From: Candidatus Methylomirabilis sp.
Lineage (GTDB): Bacteria; Muiribacteriota; Ozemobacteria; Ozemobacterales; Ozemobacteraceae
DNA: 64,000 bases
Assembly: GCA_020722725.1 (NCBI GenBank)
Contig: DYKG01000001.1
Span: 62,001 to 126,000, forward strand
Direction of reading: 5' to 3'
Shown: one piece after another, positions 33,067-41,511 of the stretch
How the letters are laid out: every line of letters starts with the position of its first letter
Position numbering within the stretch: the stretch's first letter is position 1
Program-made: the position numbers and the translations under genes
The notes under the pieces: generated by a model
What the model was told of the DNA's origin: nothing
Databases searched by the model: none
The model's input: only the letters and a program-made list of their open reading frames with translations

Positions 33067-34695
33067 TTATGGCAGCAGCATTTTGATCATCTGCAGCCCG
33101 TTTTCCATGCGGTTCATCTTGAAATGCAGATTAACCCCGAAAACATGCGATAGATTGATCAATAAAATTATGCCAAGGCAGATGACAGTGGCAATGGTGA
33201 GTCTTCTTAGCGGATTGGCAGGAGGCTGCCCAGGCAATGGTTTTGGCGGAAACCACTCATTCATTTTCATGATGATGGCAGTCATTACCGTTACCATAAT
33301 AAAAGTTGTGAGCTCAAACCGACTTTGCCGTTCAACCACATCAACGATTGGCTGGGCAACTTTGTGTGAGGCTTCAACCAGTTTCTGCGCCAGATTCATT
33401 ATCAGTGAAAGCTCATTTTGAATCAGCTGGGTAATTATTATTGCGCCCATGGCGAAAAACCAGGCAAAAATGCTTTCCGGTTTCGCCTTTTCAAGACGAC
33501 CGGCTTTGTTGACATGGTTGCCTGTCCAGGTCAGCCAAAGACCCATCAAAGCTGGCAAAACCAGCAATCTGGTGTTGCCCCATGCAAGTGAACTTATGAA
33601 ACCCATTGAAACTGCCATCTTTTGAACGCTGGTTCTGGTTTTTTCATGCAAAGCCATAATCGCAATGGCGATACCAAGAAAGGCAATCGATAGCATATGC
33701 TTGTTGCTGGTTTCTGAAACCAGCATCATAAAAGCGCCGACAATCAGAAAAATTTCCATCAGGAAAAAATCCCGGGTTGGATTGGGTGGTTCAAGGTCTT
33801 CTGCTTTTTTCAGCTTGTTTATTTCATGCTCTTCACTGCTTGGCGGTGAAATGTCGAGTGCATTTATTCTAACTGTGGCAAATCTTGACTGATGAGCGAT
33901 TTCAAGCAGTTCTGACAGATTGGTGGGGCGAAGAGTTTTCAGCAGATAGACTCCCGAAGCCTGCAAAGCAATATTGTTGCTTTGCACCATTTCGGCGATA
34001 TGTTTTTCAGCCATTGGCTGGTCGTATTTGAAAAGGCCAATGATTGCGTTGGCCCTGATGCGGTTGTCGGCAGAGAGAGCGAACTCACTCAATCGATCAA
34101 GGTTTTCCGGTATGTCGAATTGAACCAGGCTTTCAAGGGCGTTGGCCACGATTCTCGGGTCTTCGTGATCAAGGTATTTCTCTAAAAATTCCGGGATTCT
34201 CGGGTCGTCGAGGCGCCCGAGAACTTTCAGGGCATATGAAATTTTGTACTCATCCTTTTCCTTTTCGAGAAATTCAAGAAGTGGCGTGGTGACTGAGATA
34301 TCACCGCTCTCGGTAAGACGCTCGAGTGCTTCGAAAACTACGTAGCGGCTACCGAGCTGAAGTTTGTGCAATAAAATCTGCCGGGCGGTCAGTGCTTTAC
34401 CATCTTCGATTTTCAACGGTAATGCCTGGTTCTGCGGCTTTTCCGGCTCAAGATCAGGGAAGCAGTCAAGCAGATGATTTCTCGCCTTGCGGGCAAAAAA
34501 GCGCACCTGGGTATCGGGGTCAAGAACGCTGTCTTTTACCAGTTGGAAAATGCTGGAACAAAAATCTCTGCTCAGCGAACTCTGCTGACTTAAAAAATCC
34601 AGAGCGTAGGTTTTATCATTACTGACACTGCTTTTCAGCGATTGGCAGATCAGAGATTTCCAATCTTCTGAAAAAGACCTGTTGTGATTTTCCAT
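33067..34695 (-). CDS. HEAT-repeat protein with C-terminal membrane region
   Basis: 542 aa, no family name recognised. Residues 1-290 are HEAT-like helical repeats (DPDTQVRFFARKARNHLLDC, LDDPRIPEFLEKYLDHEDPR, IVANALESLVQFDIPENLD, RIRANAIIGLFKY). Residues about 300-540 contain several hydrophobic helices (FFLMEIFLIVGAFMMLV, HMLSIAFLGIAIAIMAL, LLVLPALMGLWLTWTG, FAWFFAMGAIIITQLI, TTFIMVTVMTAIIMKM, LTIATVICLGIILLINL). No signal peptide, so the repeats probably face the cytoplasm as a protein-binding scaffold at the inner membrane. AGGAAG precedes the ATG and a promoter lies between it and the upstream Cache-HAMP gene, so it can be expressed alone. Confidence 0.8.
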   Translation of the reverse strand: MENHNRSFSEDWKSLICQSLKSSVSNDKTYALDFLSQQSSLSRDFCSSIFQLVKDSVLDPDTQVRFFARKARNHLLDCFPDLEPEKPQNQALPLKIEDGKALTARQILLHKLQLGSRYVVFEALERLTESGDISVTTPLLEFLEKEKDEYKISYALKVLGRLDDPRIPEFLEKYLDHEDPRIVANALESLVQFDIPENLDRLSEFALSADNRIRANAIIGLFKYDQPMAEKHIAEMVQSNNIALQASGVYLLKTLRPTNLSELLEIAHQSRFATVRINALDISPPSSEEHEINKLKKAEDLEPPNPTRDFFLMEIFLIVGAFMMLVSETSNKHMLSIAFLGIAIAIMALHEKTRTSVQKMAVSMGFISSLAWGNTRLLVLPALMGLWLTWTGNHVNKAGRLEKAKPESIFAWFFAMGAIIITQLIQNELSLIMNLAQKLVEASHKVAQPIVDVVERQSRFELTTFIMVTVMTAIIMKMNEWFPPKPLPGQPPANPLRRLTIATVICLGIILLINLSHVFGVNLHFKMNRMENGLQMIKMLLP

Positions 34696-34712
34696 GTTGT
34701 CTTCCTGCTGGC

Positions 34713-34741
34713 ATTATAGACTGCCGCAATTAAAAAGGCAA
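34713..34741 (-). promoter_or_regulatory. Predicted promoter of the HEAT-repeat gene
   Basis: Minus strand TTGCCT (34741-34736), 17-nt spacer, perfect TATAAT (34718-34713), 18 nt before the ATG. Confidence 0.65.
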
Positions 34742-34750
34742 AGCAACCTT

Positions 34751-35863
34751 TCAGGAATCATTCTCAGATTTAGACCAGAGCCTGATCAATTCCGGGTGTC
34801 TTCTGATTCGGTCTGAAATCTCATTGAAGCAGTTTATGGCTTCGGCCACCTCACCAGATGCCATGCGGTTGATGCGGGTACCGGCGTTGCCTTCATTCAG
34901 TTTGCGCAGACCGCAAACCAGGTCTTTCATCGGTGAAATAAGAATGTAAGCGGCTATTAACCCGAGAATAGAGGCTATCAGGCTTCCAAATGCTGTTAAA
35001 TGAATGGTTTTGGTGCGCAGGCTCTGTAGAAGCTCGGTAACCGCGGTTTCTGGCAGGCCGATGCAGATTCCCAGTTCGGTTTTTGGTAGATTGAAAATTG
35101 AAAGCATGTAGCCATTTTCGCTGAATGCTTTCTGATCCGACGATTTCCAGGACCGGTCGTTTTCGAGGCCTTCTGGAATATTTCCTGAATGCAGCAGGAA
35201 CTTGCCTTCGCGGCCTACAATTGCGACAAATCCCTGCTCGTGGGGCTTGAGCCTTTCGAGAAGATCAAGAAGCTTTGATGTCTTGTCAAGCACGATGCCG
35301 CAGCTCAGCAGGCCCACAACCCTATCTTCGGCCACGACCGGAACGATGAAAGAGTTCATCAGCCGCCCGGTATGCGATTGAAAGAATGCTGAAAAAACGG
35401 GGGTTCTGGTCTCAAGGGCTCTGATCAGGTCGAGATAAACATCCCTGGTTTTTTCATTTTCAGCGTATTTGTTAAAATTTTCATTCGCATACTTGCTTAA
35501 ATCTCGGCCATCAGCATACGCAGCAGCTTTCAGCTCACCGGTCGGCTGAAAAAAATAAATGTTGTTGAAAACCGAAGAAGAATCGACGGCGGTCTGCAGG
35601 AAAAGCTGTATCTTTGCCGCATCTTCCGATAAAAGAATTGGATTGCCGCTGATTCGCATTATTGCTTCTGAGGCAGCATCGGTGCGACTGGTCAGGCCGG
35701 CACCTGCAGTTGCTGTGATATCCTGCATCGAGCGGTGAAATTGATCGATAATCAGCCGGCGACTTTCCAGGTAATTCAGGGTACCCGATCCGACCGCGGT
35801 GAAAATGCTGATGAGCACGAACATTACTGTGACTTGAAAATATAAGCTGCTGGAAAACTTCAT
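34751..35863 (-). CDS. Membrane sensor: double Cache plus HAMP, no output domain
   Basis: 370 aa. Helix 1 at about 9-29, a periplasmic dCache-type ligand domain (about 35-285; IYFFQPTGELKAAAYADGRD, VPVVAEDRVVGLLSCGIVLD, EQGFVAIVGREGKFLLHSGN), helix 2 at about 290-312 (LTAFGSLIASILGLIAAYIL), and a HAMP domain (ISPMKDLVCGLRKLNEGNA...ASGEVAEAINCFNEIS). It ends about 20 residues after HAMP with no kinase, GGDEF or chemoreceptor signalling domain. It is either truncated or signals through a partner via HAMP helices. GGAGCC precedes the ATG; a good promoter lies upstream. The downstream HEAT-repeat membrane protein is a candidate partner by position only. Confidence 0.83.
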   Translation of the reverse strand: MKFSSSLYFQVTVMFVLISIFTAVGSGTLNYLESRRLIIDQFHRSMQDITATAGAGLTSRTDAASEAIMRISGNPILLSEDAAKIQLFLQTAVDSSSVFNNIYFFQPTGELKAAAYADGRDLSKYANENFNKYAENEKTRDVYLDLIRALETRTPVFSAFFQSHTGRLMNSFIVPVVAEDRVVGLLSCGIVLDKTSKLLDLLERLKPHEQGFVAIVGREGKFLLHSGNIPEGLENDRSWKSSDQKAFSENGYMLSIFNLPKTELGICIGLPETAVTELLQSLRTKTIHLTAFGSLIASILGLIAAYILISPMKDLVCGLRKLNEGNAGTRINRMASGEVAEAINCFNEISDRIRRHPELIRLWSKSENDS

Positions 35864-35954
35864 TGATGGCTCCAGGTGCAGTGCGCCTTTAATCGATTTT
35901 TATCAGGAAAAAAGGCGATCTGCCCGCGAATAATGGGTATGATTCGAACGCATT

Positions 35955-35983
35955 ATTATACTCATGCCGATTAAAAGCCGCAA
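35955..35983 (-). promoter_or_regulatory. Predicted promoter of the Cache-HAMP gene
   Basis: Minus strand TTGCGG (35983-35978), 17-nt spacer, TATAAT (35960-35955); leader of about 85 nt. Confidence 0.6.
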
Positions 35984-36029
35984 TGACAAGTTGAATTAAT
36001 TATTGATTTAATAGATCAATAACCGGCAA

Positions 36030-36059
36030 AAGAAAAACCCCTGACCATCGGTCAGGGGT
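36030..36059 (-). terminator. Intrinsic terminator of the subtilase gene
   Basis: ACCCCTGACC and GGTCAGGGGT pair perfectly over a 3-nt loop, followed on the minus strand by TTTTCTTTT. Confidence 0.92.
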
Positions 36060-36080
36060 CTGTGAGTGGCAATGAATGAA

Positions 36081-37535
36081 TTATTTGATAATCGAGAAAT
36101 AAAGCTTTTTGACCATCGGGTCTTTGAGGTTGGGGCGGGTTTTGTGCGGTGCGCGGGTGGTTTTGTCGGGCACGGTTTCAAGGGCCATTTTGATGGCTTC
36201 GTCAAGAGATTTGCCTGCCTTGATCTGGTCGGCGGCAAACATGGCGCGGGTAACGTTGATTACACCGCCTGATTTGACTTTGTCGGCCAGCCAGGCTTTC
36301 TTGTCAACGGTTCCCATAAGGATTTTCCTGAGCTGAACCGGGGTCAGATCGGGGTTGATATAAAGAACCCGAGCGCCGTAGTTAACCGCCAGCGGGCATG
36401 CCATTGAGGTGCCTGACATGTAGCCCATTTGCTGATTTGGATAGGTTGAGTAAATGTTAACCCCAGGAACCGCCACATCAACTTTATTCTTGCCGTAGCA
36501 TGAAAAGGGTGCAATTTTCTGGTCAGCATCTGTTGCGGCAACAACAAGTCTGTTTTCGATAGGCACTTCATTGGGCGAGGTCACGAGCTGGTCCAGGTCC
36601 TCAGATGAGTTGCCGGCGGCTATTACAACCAGGGCATTGGTGGCTTTGGCAAACATTGCCTTATCGCGGGGCAGGAGGGCGTTTTTAACGAACATGTTGA
36701 CTACTTCCTGAACCTGTTCATCGGTTGGGTCAACAAAACCCCACGACTGAACCATGTTTTGTTTCATAACCTCTTTCATGGTGCTGTTTTCAGTACCGAA
36801 AGAACAGTTGATCAGGCGGGGGTTCAGTGAACCAATATAATCAGCCTTGGCCTGAACCTGGGCAATATACTGCTGGCCGAGCTCAATAAAGGCTTTTTCC
36901 AGTTCTTCGAGGGGTACCTGTTTGGTTTCGGTGTCGGCGCGACTGCTTCTGGAAGGGCGCCGATGAGCGAATTTATGTTTCAGGATGTTGAGTGCCTTCA
37001 CCATTTCTTCTGCCGGGCCATGGCCGGTAGGAATATGCTTGATTGCATTGAGCGATACATTCTGGTTTTGGGTTGATACGATGCCGGCGCAGTGAGTGCC
37101 GTGTGCCCAGCCACCGGTGAATTCAACCCAGGGCCAGAATTTCTTATCGTTGTAATGACTGACCAGATACTGAAATTCTTCGGGCTTGAGGGCTTCTTTG
37201 CCGTATGCCTGTAGAATACCGATCAACTGCATGCAGCGCAGAACTTCGTCATAAGCAGGCGGGGTGTCTTTTAAATTTACCAGAGTGGCATGATTTTCAA
37301 CAAAATTCCAGCCATATACGTCATCGACATAGCCGTTGTCATCGTCGTCAACACCGGTTTTGCCGTTCAATTCTTCCGGGTTGGCAGATGCAAGAGGCTT
37401 CAGAGATTCATGAGTAAAATCACTGCCCGAATCGAGAACCAGAACCCTGACATTTTCTTCAGCCGTGACCGGTGAAAGAGCCAGACCCATCGAAACAGCC
37501 ATAGCTGCCAGAATCTTTGTAGATTTAAATTTCAT
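36081..37535 (-). CDS. Secreted subtilisin-family serine protease (S8)
   Basis: 484 aa. Signal peptide 1-25 (AMAVSMGLALSPVTAEE). The catalytic triad is complete: Asp35 in VRVLVLDSGSDFTHES, His145 in GWAHGTHCAGIVS, Ser377 in MSGTSMACPLAVNYGARVL; the oxyanion Asn is in VVIAAGNSSEDL. The enzyme begins directly with strand 1 of the catalytic domain, so there is no N-terminal propeptide, unlike classical secreted subtilisins. An insertion of about 90 residues after the His (AEEMVKALNILKHKF...SRADTETKQ) is helical and charged. The C-terminus (about 425-484) is a short basic tail. It acts in the periplasm or outside. GGAGGT precedes ATG. Monocistronic with its own terminator. Confidence 0.93.
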   Translation of the reverse strand: MKFKSTKILAAMAVSMGLALSPVTAEENVRVLVLDSGSDFTHESLKPLASANPEELNGKTGVDDDDNGYVDDVYGWNFVENHATLVNLKDTPPAYDEVLRCMQLIGILQAYGKEALKPEEFQYLVSHYNDKKFWPWVEFTGGWAHGTHCAGIVSTQNQNVSLNAIKHIPTGHGPAEEMVKALNILKHKFAHRRPSRSSRADTETKQVPLEELEKAFIELGQQYIAQVQAKADYIGSLNPRLINCSFGTENSTMKEVMKQNMVQSWGFVDPTDEQVQEVVNMFVKNALLPRDKAMFAKATNALVVIAAGNSSEDLDQLVTSPNEVPIENRLVVAATDADQKIAPFSCYGKNKVDVAVPGVNIYSTYPNQQMGYMSGTSMACPLAVNYGARVLYINPDLTPVQLRKILMGTVDKKAWLADKVKSGGVINVTRAMFAADQIKAGKSLDEAIKMALETVPDKTTRAPHKTRPNLKDPMVKKLYFSIIK

Positions 37536-37609
37536 TGTGCCACCTCCATATATGTTTTTTCATTTTACGGATTTTTCGGGTATGTGTAAAGAATACTTTG
37601 GCTTTTTTT

Positions 37610-37789
37610 TCATCCGGTCCAACCGTAGGCAGTTGCCCCGGCCAGCGCATTTTTCCGCTGAACGATCTGATTCGCATGGACTTCAAACTGCTGAGCGAGT
37701 TCTGAAAGAGTTTTATCTCCTTTAATAGCTTCTAATGCAACTTTGGCCTTAAATGCGGGGCCGTGATTTCTTCTTGGTCGTCTTGTCAT
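37610..37789 (-). pseudogene. IS3-family transposase OrfA remnant
   Basis: 59 aa: MTRRPRRNHGPAFKAKVALE, then AIKGDKTLSELAQQFEVHAN and QIVQRKNALAGATAYGWTG. The first 45 residues are the HTH-containing N-terminus of IS3/IS911-type OrfA (F-K-A-K-V-A-L-E-A-I-K-G-x-K-T-L-x-E-L-A). Family OrfA proteins are about 90-120 aa and continue into OrfB; here the reading stops early, Q-W-K has become Q-R-K, and no orfB or terminal repeats are seen. Eight A follow the stop, possibly the old frameshift site. A degraded insertion sequence upstream of kdsD. Confidence 0.8.
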
Positions 37790-37870
37790 GATAAAAATCC
37801 TTTTCTAATAATTTTTGGTGTTTTATCACTTATCGGCTTGACCAATTTTCTCGAACCACCACTGTTAAGC

Positions 37871-37899
37871 TTGCGGTTGGGTGCTCTAAGTGATATTTT
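37871..37899 (+). promoter_or_regulatory. Possible promoter of kdsD
   Basis: TTGCGG (37871-37876), 17-nt spacer, TATTTT (37894-37899), 25 nt before ATG. Confidence 0.45.
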
Positions 37900-37924
37900 G
37901 TTGCAAACACAAGTTGAGGCAAAA

Positions 37925-38890
37925 ATGAGTAACAGCATTCTTGAATCGGCTAGAACTGCCCTGGATATTGAAATTGAGGCTTTGCGGCACAGTCGTTCAC
38001 GGCTTGGTGAAGAGTTTGTCAGTGCCGTCGACCTTATTCTTACCGGCTCAGGCCGTCTGGTGGTCTGTGGCATGGGCAAGTCGGGACTGGTGGGCAAAAA
38101 AATCTCAGCAACTCTTTCGAGCACCGGAACCCCTTCATTTTTTCTTCACCCTGCCGAGGCTCTGCACGGCGACCTGGGCATGGTGACCGACAAGGATGTG
38201 GTTTTGTTGCTGTCAAACTCTGGAGAGACTGAAGAAATCGTCAGACTGGTGCCTTTTCTTCGCAGGGTTGGAGCAAGACTTATTGCCATGGTCGGCAATT
38301 CCTGGTCTTCGCTGGCAAAAATGGCAGATGTTGTTATAAATTCCGGGGTTGAAAAAGAAGCATGCCCCATGAATCTTGCGCCAACAAGTTCTACTACTGT
38401 TACCATGGCGCTTGGTGATGCGATTGCCGTTGCCCTTATCGAAGCCCGAGGATTCAAAGAAAAGGATTTTGCCCGACTTCACCCCTCAGGAAGCCTTGGC
38501 CGAAGATTTTTGACGGTTGCCGATCTCATGCATTCCGGTTCGGAAATCCCGCTGGTTGCTCCCAATGTGGGGCTACGCCAGGCTGTGGTTCAAATGTCCC
38601 GTGGTGGTTTTGGTGCTCTTGTGGTTTCCGACCCGCAAAAGAACCTGTTGGGGGTTTTCACCGATGGCGATCTTCGCCGCTTTTTCGAGCGCACCACCGA
38701 AATAAACCTCGATGTGCCAATCAGCCAGGTTATGACCGCCAATCCTCGCCGCACTTCACCCGATCGCCTCGCCATGGAAGCTTTAAAACTCATGGAAGAC
38801 AAATCGATCACTTCGCTGCCGGTTGCCGATAACGAAAAAGTGGTTGGATTCCTGCACCTGCACGATATTCTTCGCGCCCGCCTGGTCTGA
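37925..38890 (+). CDS. kdsD: Arabinose-5-phosphate isomerase (KpsF/KdsD/GutQ family)
   Basis: 321 aa. Interconverts ribulose-5-phosphate and arabinose-5-phosphate, the first step of KDO synthesis for LPS inner core, in the cytoplasm. The SIS domain (about 35-175) has VVCGMGKSGLVGKKISATLS, STGTPSFFLHPAEALHGDLG and LLLSNSGETEEI; APTSSTTVTMALGDA closes it. RLHPSGSLGRR links to two CBS domains (about 200-321) with GVFTDGDLRRFFER and VVGFLHLHDILRA. Length matches the family. ATG is preceded by GAGG; a longer frame upstream lacks similarity. It supports an LPS-bearing outer membrane. An IS3 relic lies just upstream in the opposite direction. Confidence 0.95.
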   Translation: MSNSILESARTALDIEIEALRHSRSRLGEEFVSAVDLILTGSGRLVVCGMGKSGLVGKKISATLSSTGTPSFFLHPAEALHGDLGMVTDKDVVLLLSNSGETEEIVRLVPFLRRVGARLIAMVGNSWSSLAKMADVVINSGVEKEACPMNLAPTSSTTVTMALGDAIAVALIEARGFKEKDFARLHPSGSLGRRFLTVADLMHSGSEIPLVAPNVGLRQAVVQMSRGGFGALVVSDPQKNLLGVFTDGDLRRFFERTTEINLDVPISQVMTANPRRTSPDRLAMEALKLMEDKSITSLPVADNEKVVGFLHLHDILRARLV

Positions 38891-38941
38891 ACTGAATCGA
38901 ATGCCGGAAATTCTGCCTCTGGCGATTTTGAATTTTCTCAG

Positions 38942-38947
38942 TATAAT
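38942..38947 (+). promoter_or_regulatory. TATAAT 7 nt before an ATG (possible leaderless start)
   Basis: A perfect -10 hexamer, 7 nt, then the ATG of the 38955 gene; no Shine-Dalgarno and no good -35 hexamer. Confidence 0.4.
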
Positions 38948-38954
38948 TACGTAC

Positions 38955-39707
38955 ATGATTAAACGAATTCAGCCCTTATTTCTGCTTGTTCTGATGCTTT
39001 TGAGCCTGCCGATACAGTCGGCTGAGGCTTCGGTTTTCTCTGATGCACTTGCAAAGGCGCGCAAGGCAATGCAGGGTGCTTTTCAGATGACCTGGTTGCC
39101 AGGCGTGCCCGTGGTTTTTTACAAAGAAAGTTTCAAGCAGATGTTTGATCATACCCGGAAAAGCATTGATAACATAAGCATGCAGCACGATGGACAGACA
39201 ATTACCCGCGATAAATTTCAGGATGATAAGGCTCTGCATATCAAAAAATCTGCCGAACTTGCTTTGCATGTTAAAAGCCTTATTGGCTCCGCCCACCTTG
39301 CCTATGGAATAACCATGGCCATCGGCCTGATTAAAGAAGCAATTGATGGCTCATTTCTCAACCCCAATGGCTCGCGCAGCAAAGAAGACGTGGTTGCCGA
39401 TCATGTTGGCGCCATGGCGGTTTTCGGTGAGAAAAAATTTGATTCTTCTTTGCAGAAAAACCTTGGAACATTTGTGAGGCCATCGTCGTCTGGTTCTGCA
39501 TTGGCCCCTGCTGCCGAGTGGCAACCGGTTGAACCGGAGCTGGTCCCTAATCCTTTTGCCGGAGAATCGATAAATCTGACTGGCCCGAACTCAAACAACT
39601 CGCAATTGCGTCAGCAGCTTTTGAAAAAATATTACGAAGCTGCCGAGAAAGCCGATCAGACTGAAATGCAGCGCCTTGCCGCCGAATTGCAGAAACTCCA
39701 GCCCTGA
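38955..39707 (+). CDS. Secreted helical protein of unknown function
   Basis: 250 aa from MIKRIQPLFLLVLMLLSLPI, a signal peptide ending QSAEA. The mature part is mostly helical (DALAKARKAMQGAFQMTWLP; FKQMFDHTRKSIDNISMQHD; AHLAYGITMAIGLIKEAIDG), with a Ser/Pro/Ala-rich linker near 185-210 and a C-terminal charged helix pair (LRQQLLKKYYEAAEKADQTE, MQRLAAELQKLQ). The tail resembles that of the 7924-9489 protein, suggesting a shared envelope family. No known domain. No ribosome-binding site; TATAAT lies 7 nt upstream. An alternative ATG at 38901 would place the signal peptide internally, so it is less likely. Confidence 0.7.
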   Translation: MIKRIQPLFLLVLMLLSLPIQSAEASVFSDALAKARKAMQGAFQMTWLPGVPVVFYKESFKQMFDHTRKSIDNISMQHDGQTITRDKFQDDKALHIKKSAELALHVKSLIGSAHLAYGITMAIGLIKEAIDGSFLNPNGSRSKEDVVADHVGAMAVFGEKKFDSSLQKNLGTFVRPSSSGSALAPAAEWQPVEPELVPNPFAGESINLTGPNSNNSQLRQQLLKKYYEAAEKADQTEMQRLAAELQKLQP

Positions 39708-39723
39708 TTTTCCGGGGCACCAA

Positions 39724-40389
39724 TCAGAATAATTGCCAGAAATCCACGACTTTTTGCCCGGTTTCCTGCGCGGATTTCTCGCTGGTGTCGATTATCAGCT
39801 TTTCCAGTTGTGACTTGTCAGCCAGGTTCAACAACTGGTTCTGCTGCTTTATGAAATGATCCACAACCTCTTTTCTGGTGCTGCCAAAACGAGAAATATA
39901 ATTCAGCCATGAAGAGTCGCGACCGTTATAGATGCGGCTTTCGATTGCTGACTCATCGATGGTTAACAGGCACAGGCGACAATTCAGCCCGACAAGACGC
40001 CGGTCGCAGTCTTCAATGTCTTCCCATTTCAGATGCTGGTAATGGTAAGCATGGGTCAGATGAAAACGCTCGAGAATAAAAGGCATTCTCATTGCTTTAC
40101 TCGCCGGGTTGCACCATTTCATCTTTTCGAGTCTTTCTTTTACCTGTTCTATGAATGTCAGATGCTGATTAAGCAGGTTCACGTTGTCTGCGATGCTTAA
40201 GCCTTCTTCTCTTTCTTTGCGCTCAAGAACCCGCTGCGTCTGATGCTCGGTCAGAACCAGCGAAGACATAAATGGGCGGCGCAAAAATCTTTCAGAACCA
40301 AGAACTTCTGAAAGAACGGCAGTTTTGCCGCTGCCGCTGATTCCTTCAAGCAGCAGTCCCGAAACATTCCAGTTGTCAGTCAAATCCAT
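39724..40389 (-). CDS. P-loop nucleotide kinase-like protein
   Basis: 221 aa from MDLTDNWNVSGLLLEGISGS. Walker A GISGSGKT at about 16-23, strand FILERFHLTHAYHY resembling the ER-F/H-S-x-x-A-Y segment of thymidylate-kinase-like proteins (D-R-x-x-x-S-x-x-A-Y), and LCLLTIDESAIESRIYNGRD resembling the base-binding LID approach. It probably phosphorylates a small molecule in the cytoplasm; the substrate is unknown. The longer frame to 40446 runs through the argF terminator, so this ATG is preferred, although no clear Shine-Dalgarno is present. It lies downstream of argF on the same strand but beyond its terminator. Confidence 0.72.
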   Translation of the reverse strand: MDLTDNWNVSGLLLEGISGSGKTAVLSEVLGSERFLRRPFMSSLVLTEHQTQRVLERKEREEGLSIADNVNLLNQHLTFIEQVKERLEKMKWCNPASKAMRMPFILERFHLTHAYHYQHLKWEDIEDCDRRLVGLNCRLCLLTIDESAIESRIYNGRDSSWLNYISRFGSTRKEVVDHFIKQQNQLLNLADKSQLEKLIIDTSEKSAQETGQKVVDFWQLF

Positions 40390-40408
40390 AAAATTTAAAT
40401 ATTTAAAT

Positions 40409-40443
40409 GAAAAACCGCCCCGTCGATAAGGCCGGGGCGGTTT
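40409..40443 (-). terminator. Intrinsic terminator of argF
   Basis: Minus strand AAACCGCCCCG pairs with CGGGGCGGTTT over a 10-nt loop, followed by TTCATTT. Confidence 0.9.
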
Positions 40444-40454
40444 CAAACAAACGA

Positions 40455-41435
40455 TTATTTGGGGCCGAGAGTTGCAACCATGACGGCTTTGATCGTATGC
40501 AGACGATTTTCAGCCTGATCGAACACTCTTGAAAATTTGCTTTCAAATACTTCTTCAGTAACTTCCATGGCACCCGTTTCTTTTGAAACGATGGTGTCAT
40601 TGTTGTGGAATGCCGGCAGACAATGCAGAAACAGGGGTTTTTCCCTGCCGGTCATTTGGAGCATCTTCATATTGACCTGATAGGGAGTCAGCAGTTTGAT
40701 GCGGGCTGCCATCTGGGCTTCTTCACCCATGCTGGCCCATACATCGGTGTAAAGAACGTCAGCGCCTTTAACACCCCTGGCAACATCGTCGGTGATCGTA
40801 AGTTTTCCACCGGTTTCTTTGGCAATCGCTTCTACTTCTTTTACCAGATCCTTTTCGGGAAACAGTGATTTCGGAGCAACGATGCGGCAGTCCATACCCA
40901 TTTTTGCACAACCGATCATCAGAGAATTGGCCATGTTGTTGCGGCCATCACCGACGTAAGCAAAACTGATGCCCTTGAGGGTGCCGAAATATTCTTCGAT
41001 GGTCAGCAGGTCGGCCAGAATCTGGGTCGGGTGATATTTGTCGGTAAGACCGTTCCAGACCGGAACGCCAGCGTATTTTGCCAGTTCTTCAACGGTTTCG
41101 TGTTTGAAGCCACGGAACTGAATAGCGTCGAACATGCGACCGAGAACGCGGGCTGTGTCTTTTACCGTTTCTTTTTTGCCAAGCTGAATGTCGTCTTTTC
41201 CAAGATATTCGGGGTGAGCGCCTTCATCAATGCACGCAACGACGAATGCACAGCGGGTTCGGGTCGAAGGTTTTTCAAAAATCAGGGCAATGTTTTTGCC
41301 TTCAAGGTTGCGCGGCTTGATGCCGGCATATTTGAGTTTTTTCAGGTCTGCTGAAAGGTTGAGCAGATAGCGGATTTCTTCAGGAGTAAAATCTTTGAGA
41401 GTTAGAAGATGACGACCAACAAGATTAAAAGCCAT
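40455..41435 (-). CDS. argF: Ornithine carbamoyltransferase
   Basis: Transfers carbamoyl phosphate to ornithine to give citrulline, in arginine synthesis; cytoplasmic trimer. 326 aa. Carbamoyl-phosphate site [15 protein letters not shown], the [12 protein letters not shown] segment, the [20 protein letters not shown] loop, and the ornithine-binding HCLPAFHN (about 268-275). N-terminal [20 protein letters not shown] is typical. Length is slightly long but normal for the catabolic/anabolic ArgF type. AGGAAT precedes the ATG. No other arg genes flank it, so regulation is not evident. It has its own terminator. A small inverted repeat ACCTC/GAGGT lies in its leader. Confidence 0.97.
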   Translation of the reverse strand: MAFNLVGRHLLTLKDFTPEEIRYLLNLSADLKKLKYAGIKPRNLEGKNIALIFEKPSTRTRCAFVVACIDEGAHPEYLGKDDIQLGKKETVKDTARVLGRMFDAIQFRGFKHETVEELAKYAGVPVWNGLTDKYHPTQILADLLTIEEYFGTLKGISFAYVGDGRNNMANSLMIGCAKMGMDCRIVAPKSLFPEKDLVKEVEAIAKETGGKLTITDDVARGVKGADVLYTDVWASMGEEAQMAARIKLLTPYQVNMKMLQMTGREKPLFLHCLPAFHNNDTIVSKETGAMEVTEEVFESKFSRVFDQAENRLHTIKAVMVATLGPK

Positions 41436-41511
41436 TGATATCTATTCCTTTCCCATTGTTTAATTGAACCGGGCACCTCTGTGAGGTAAATAAAAAATAG
41501 CATTGACGCGC

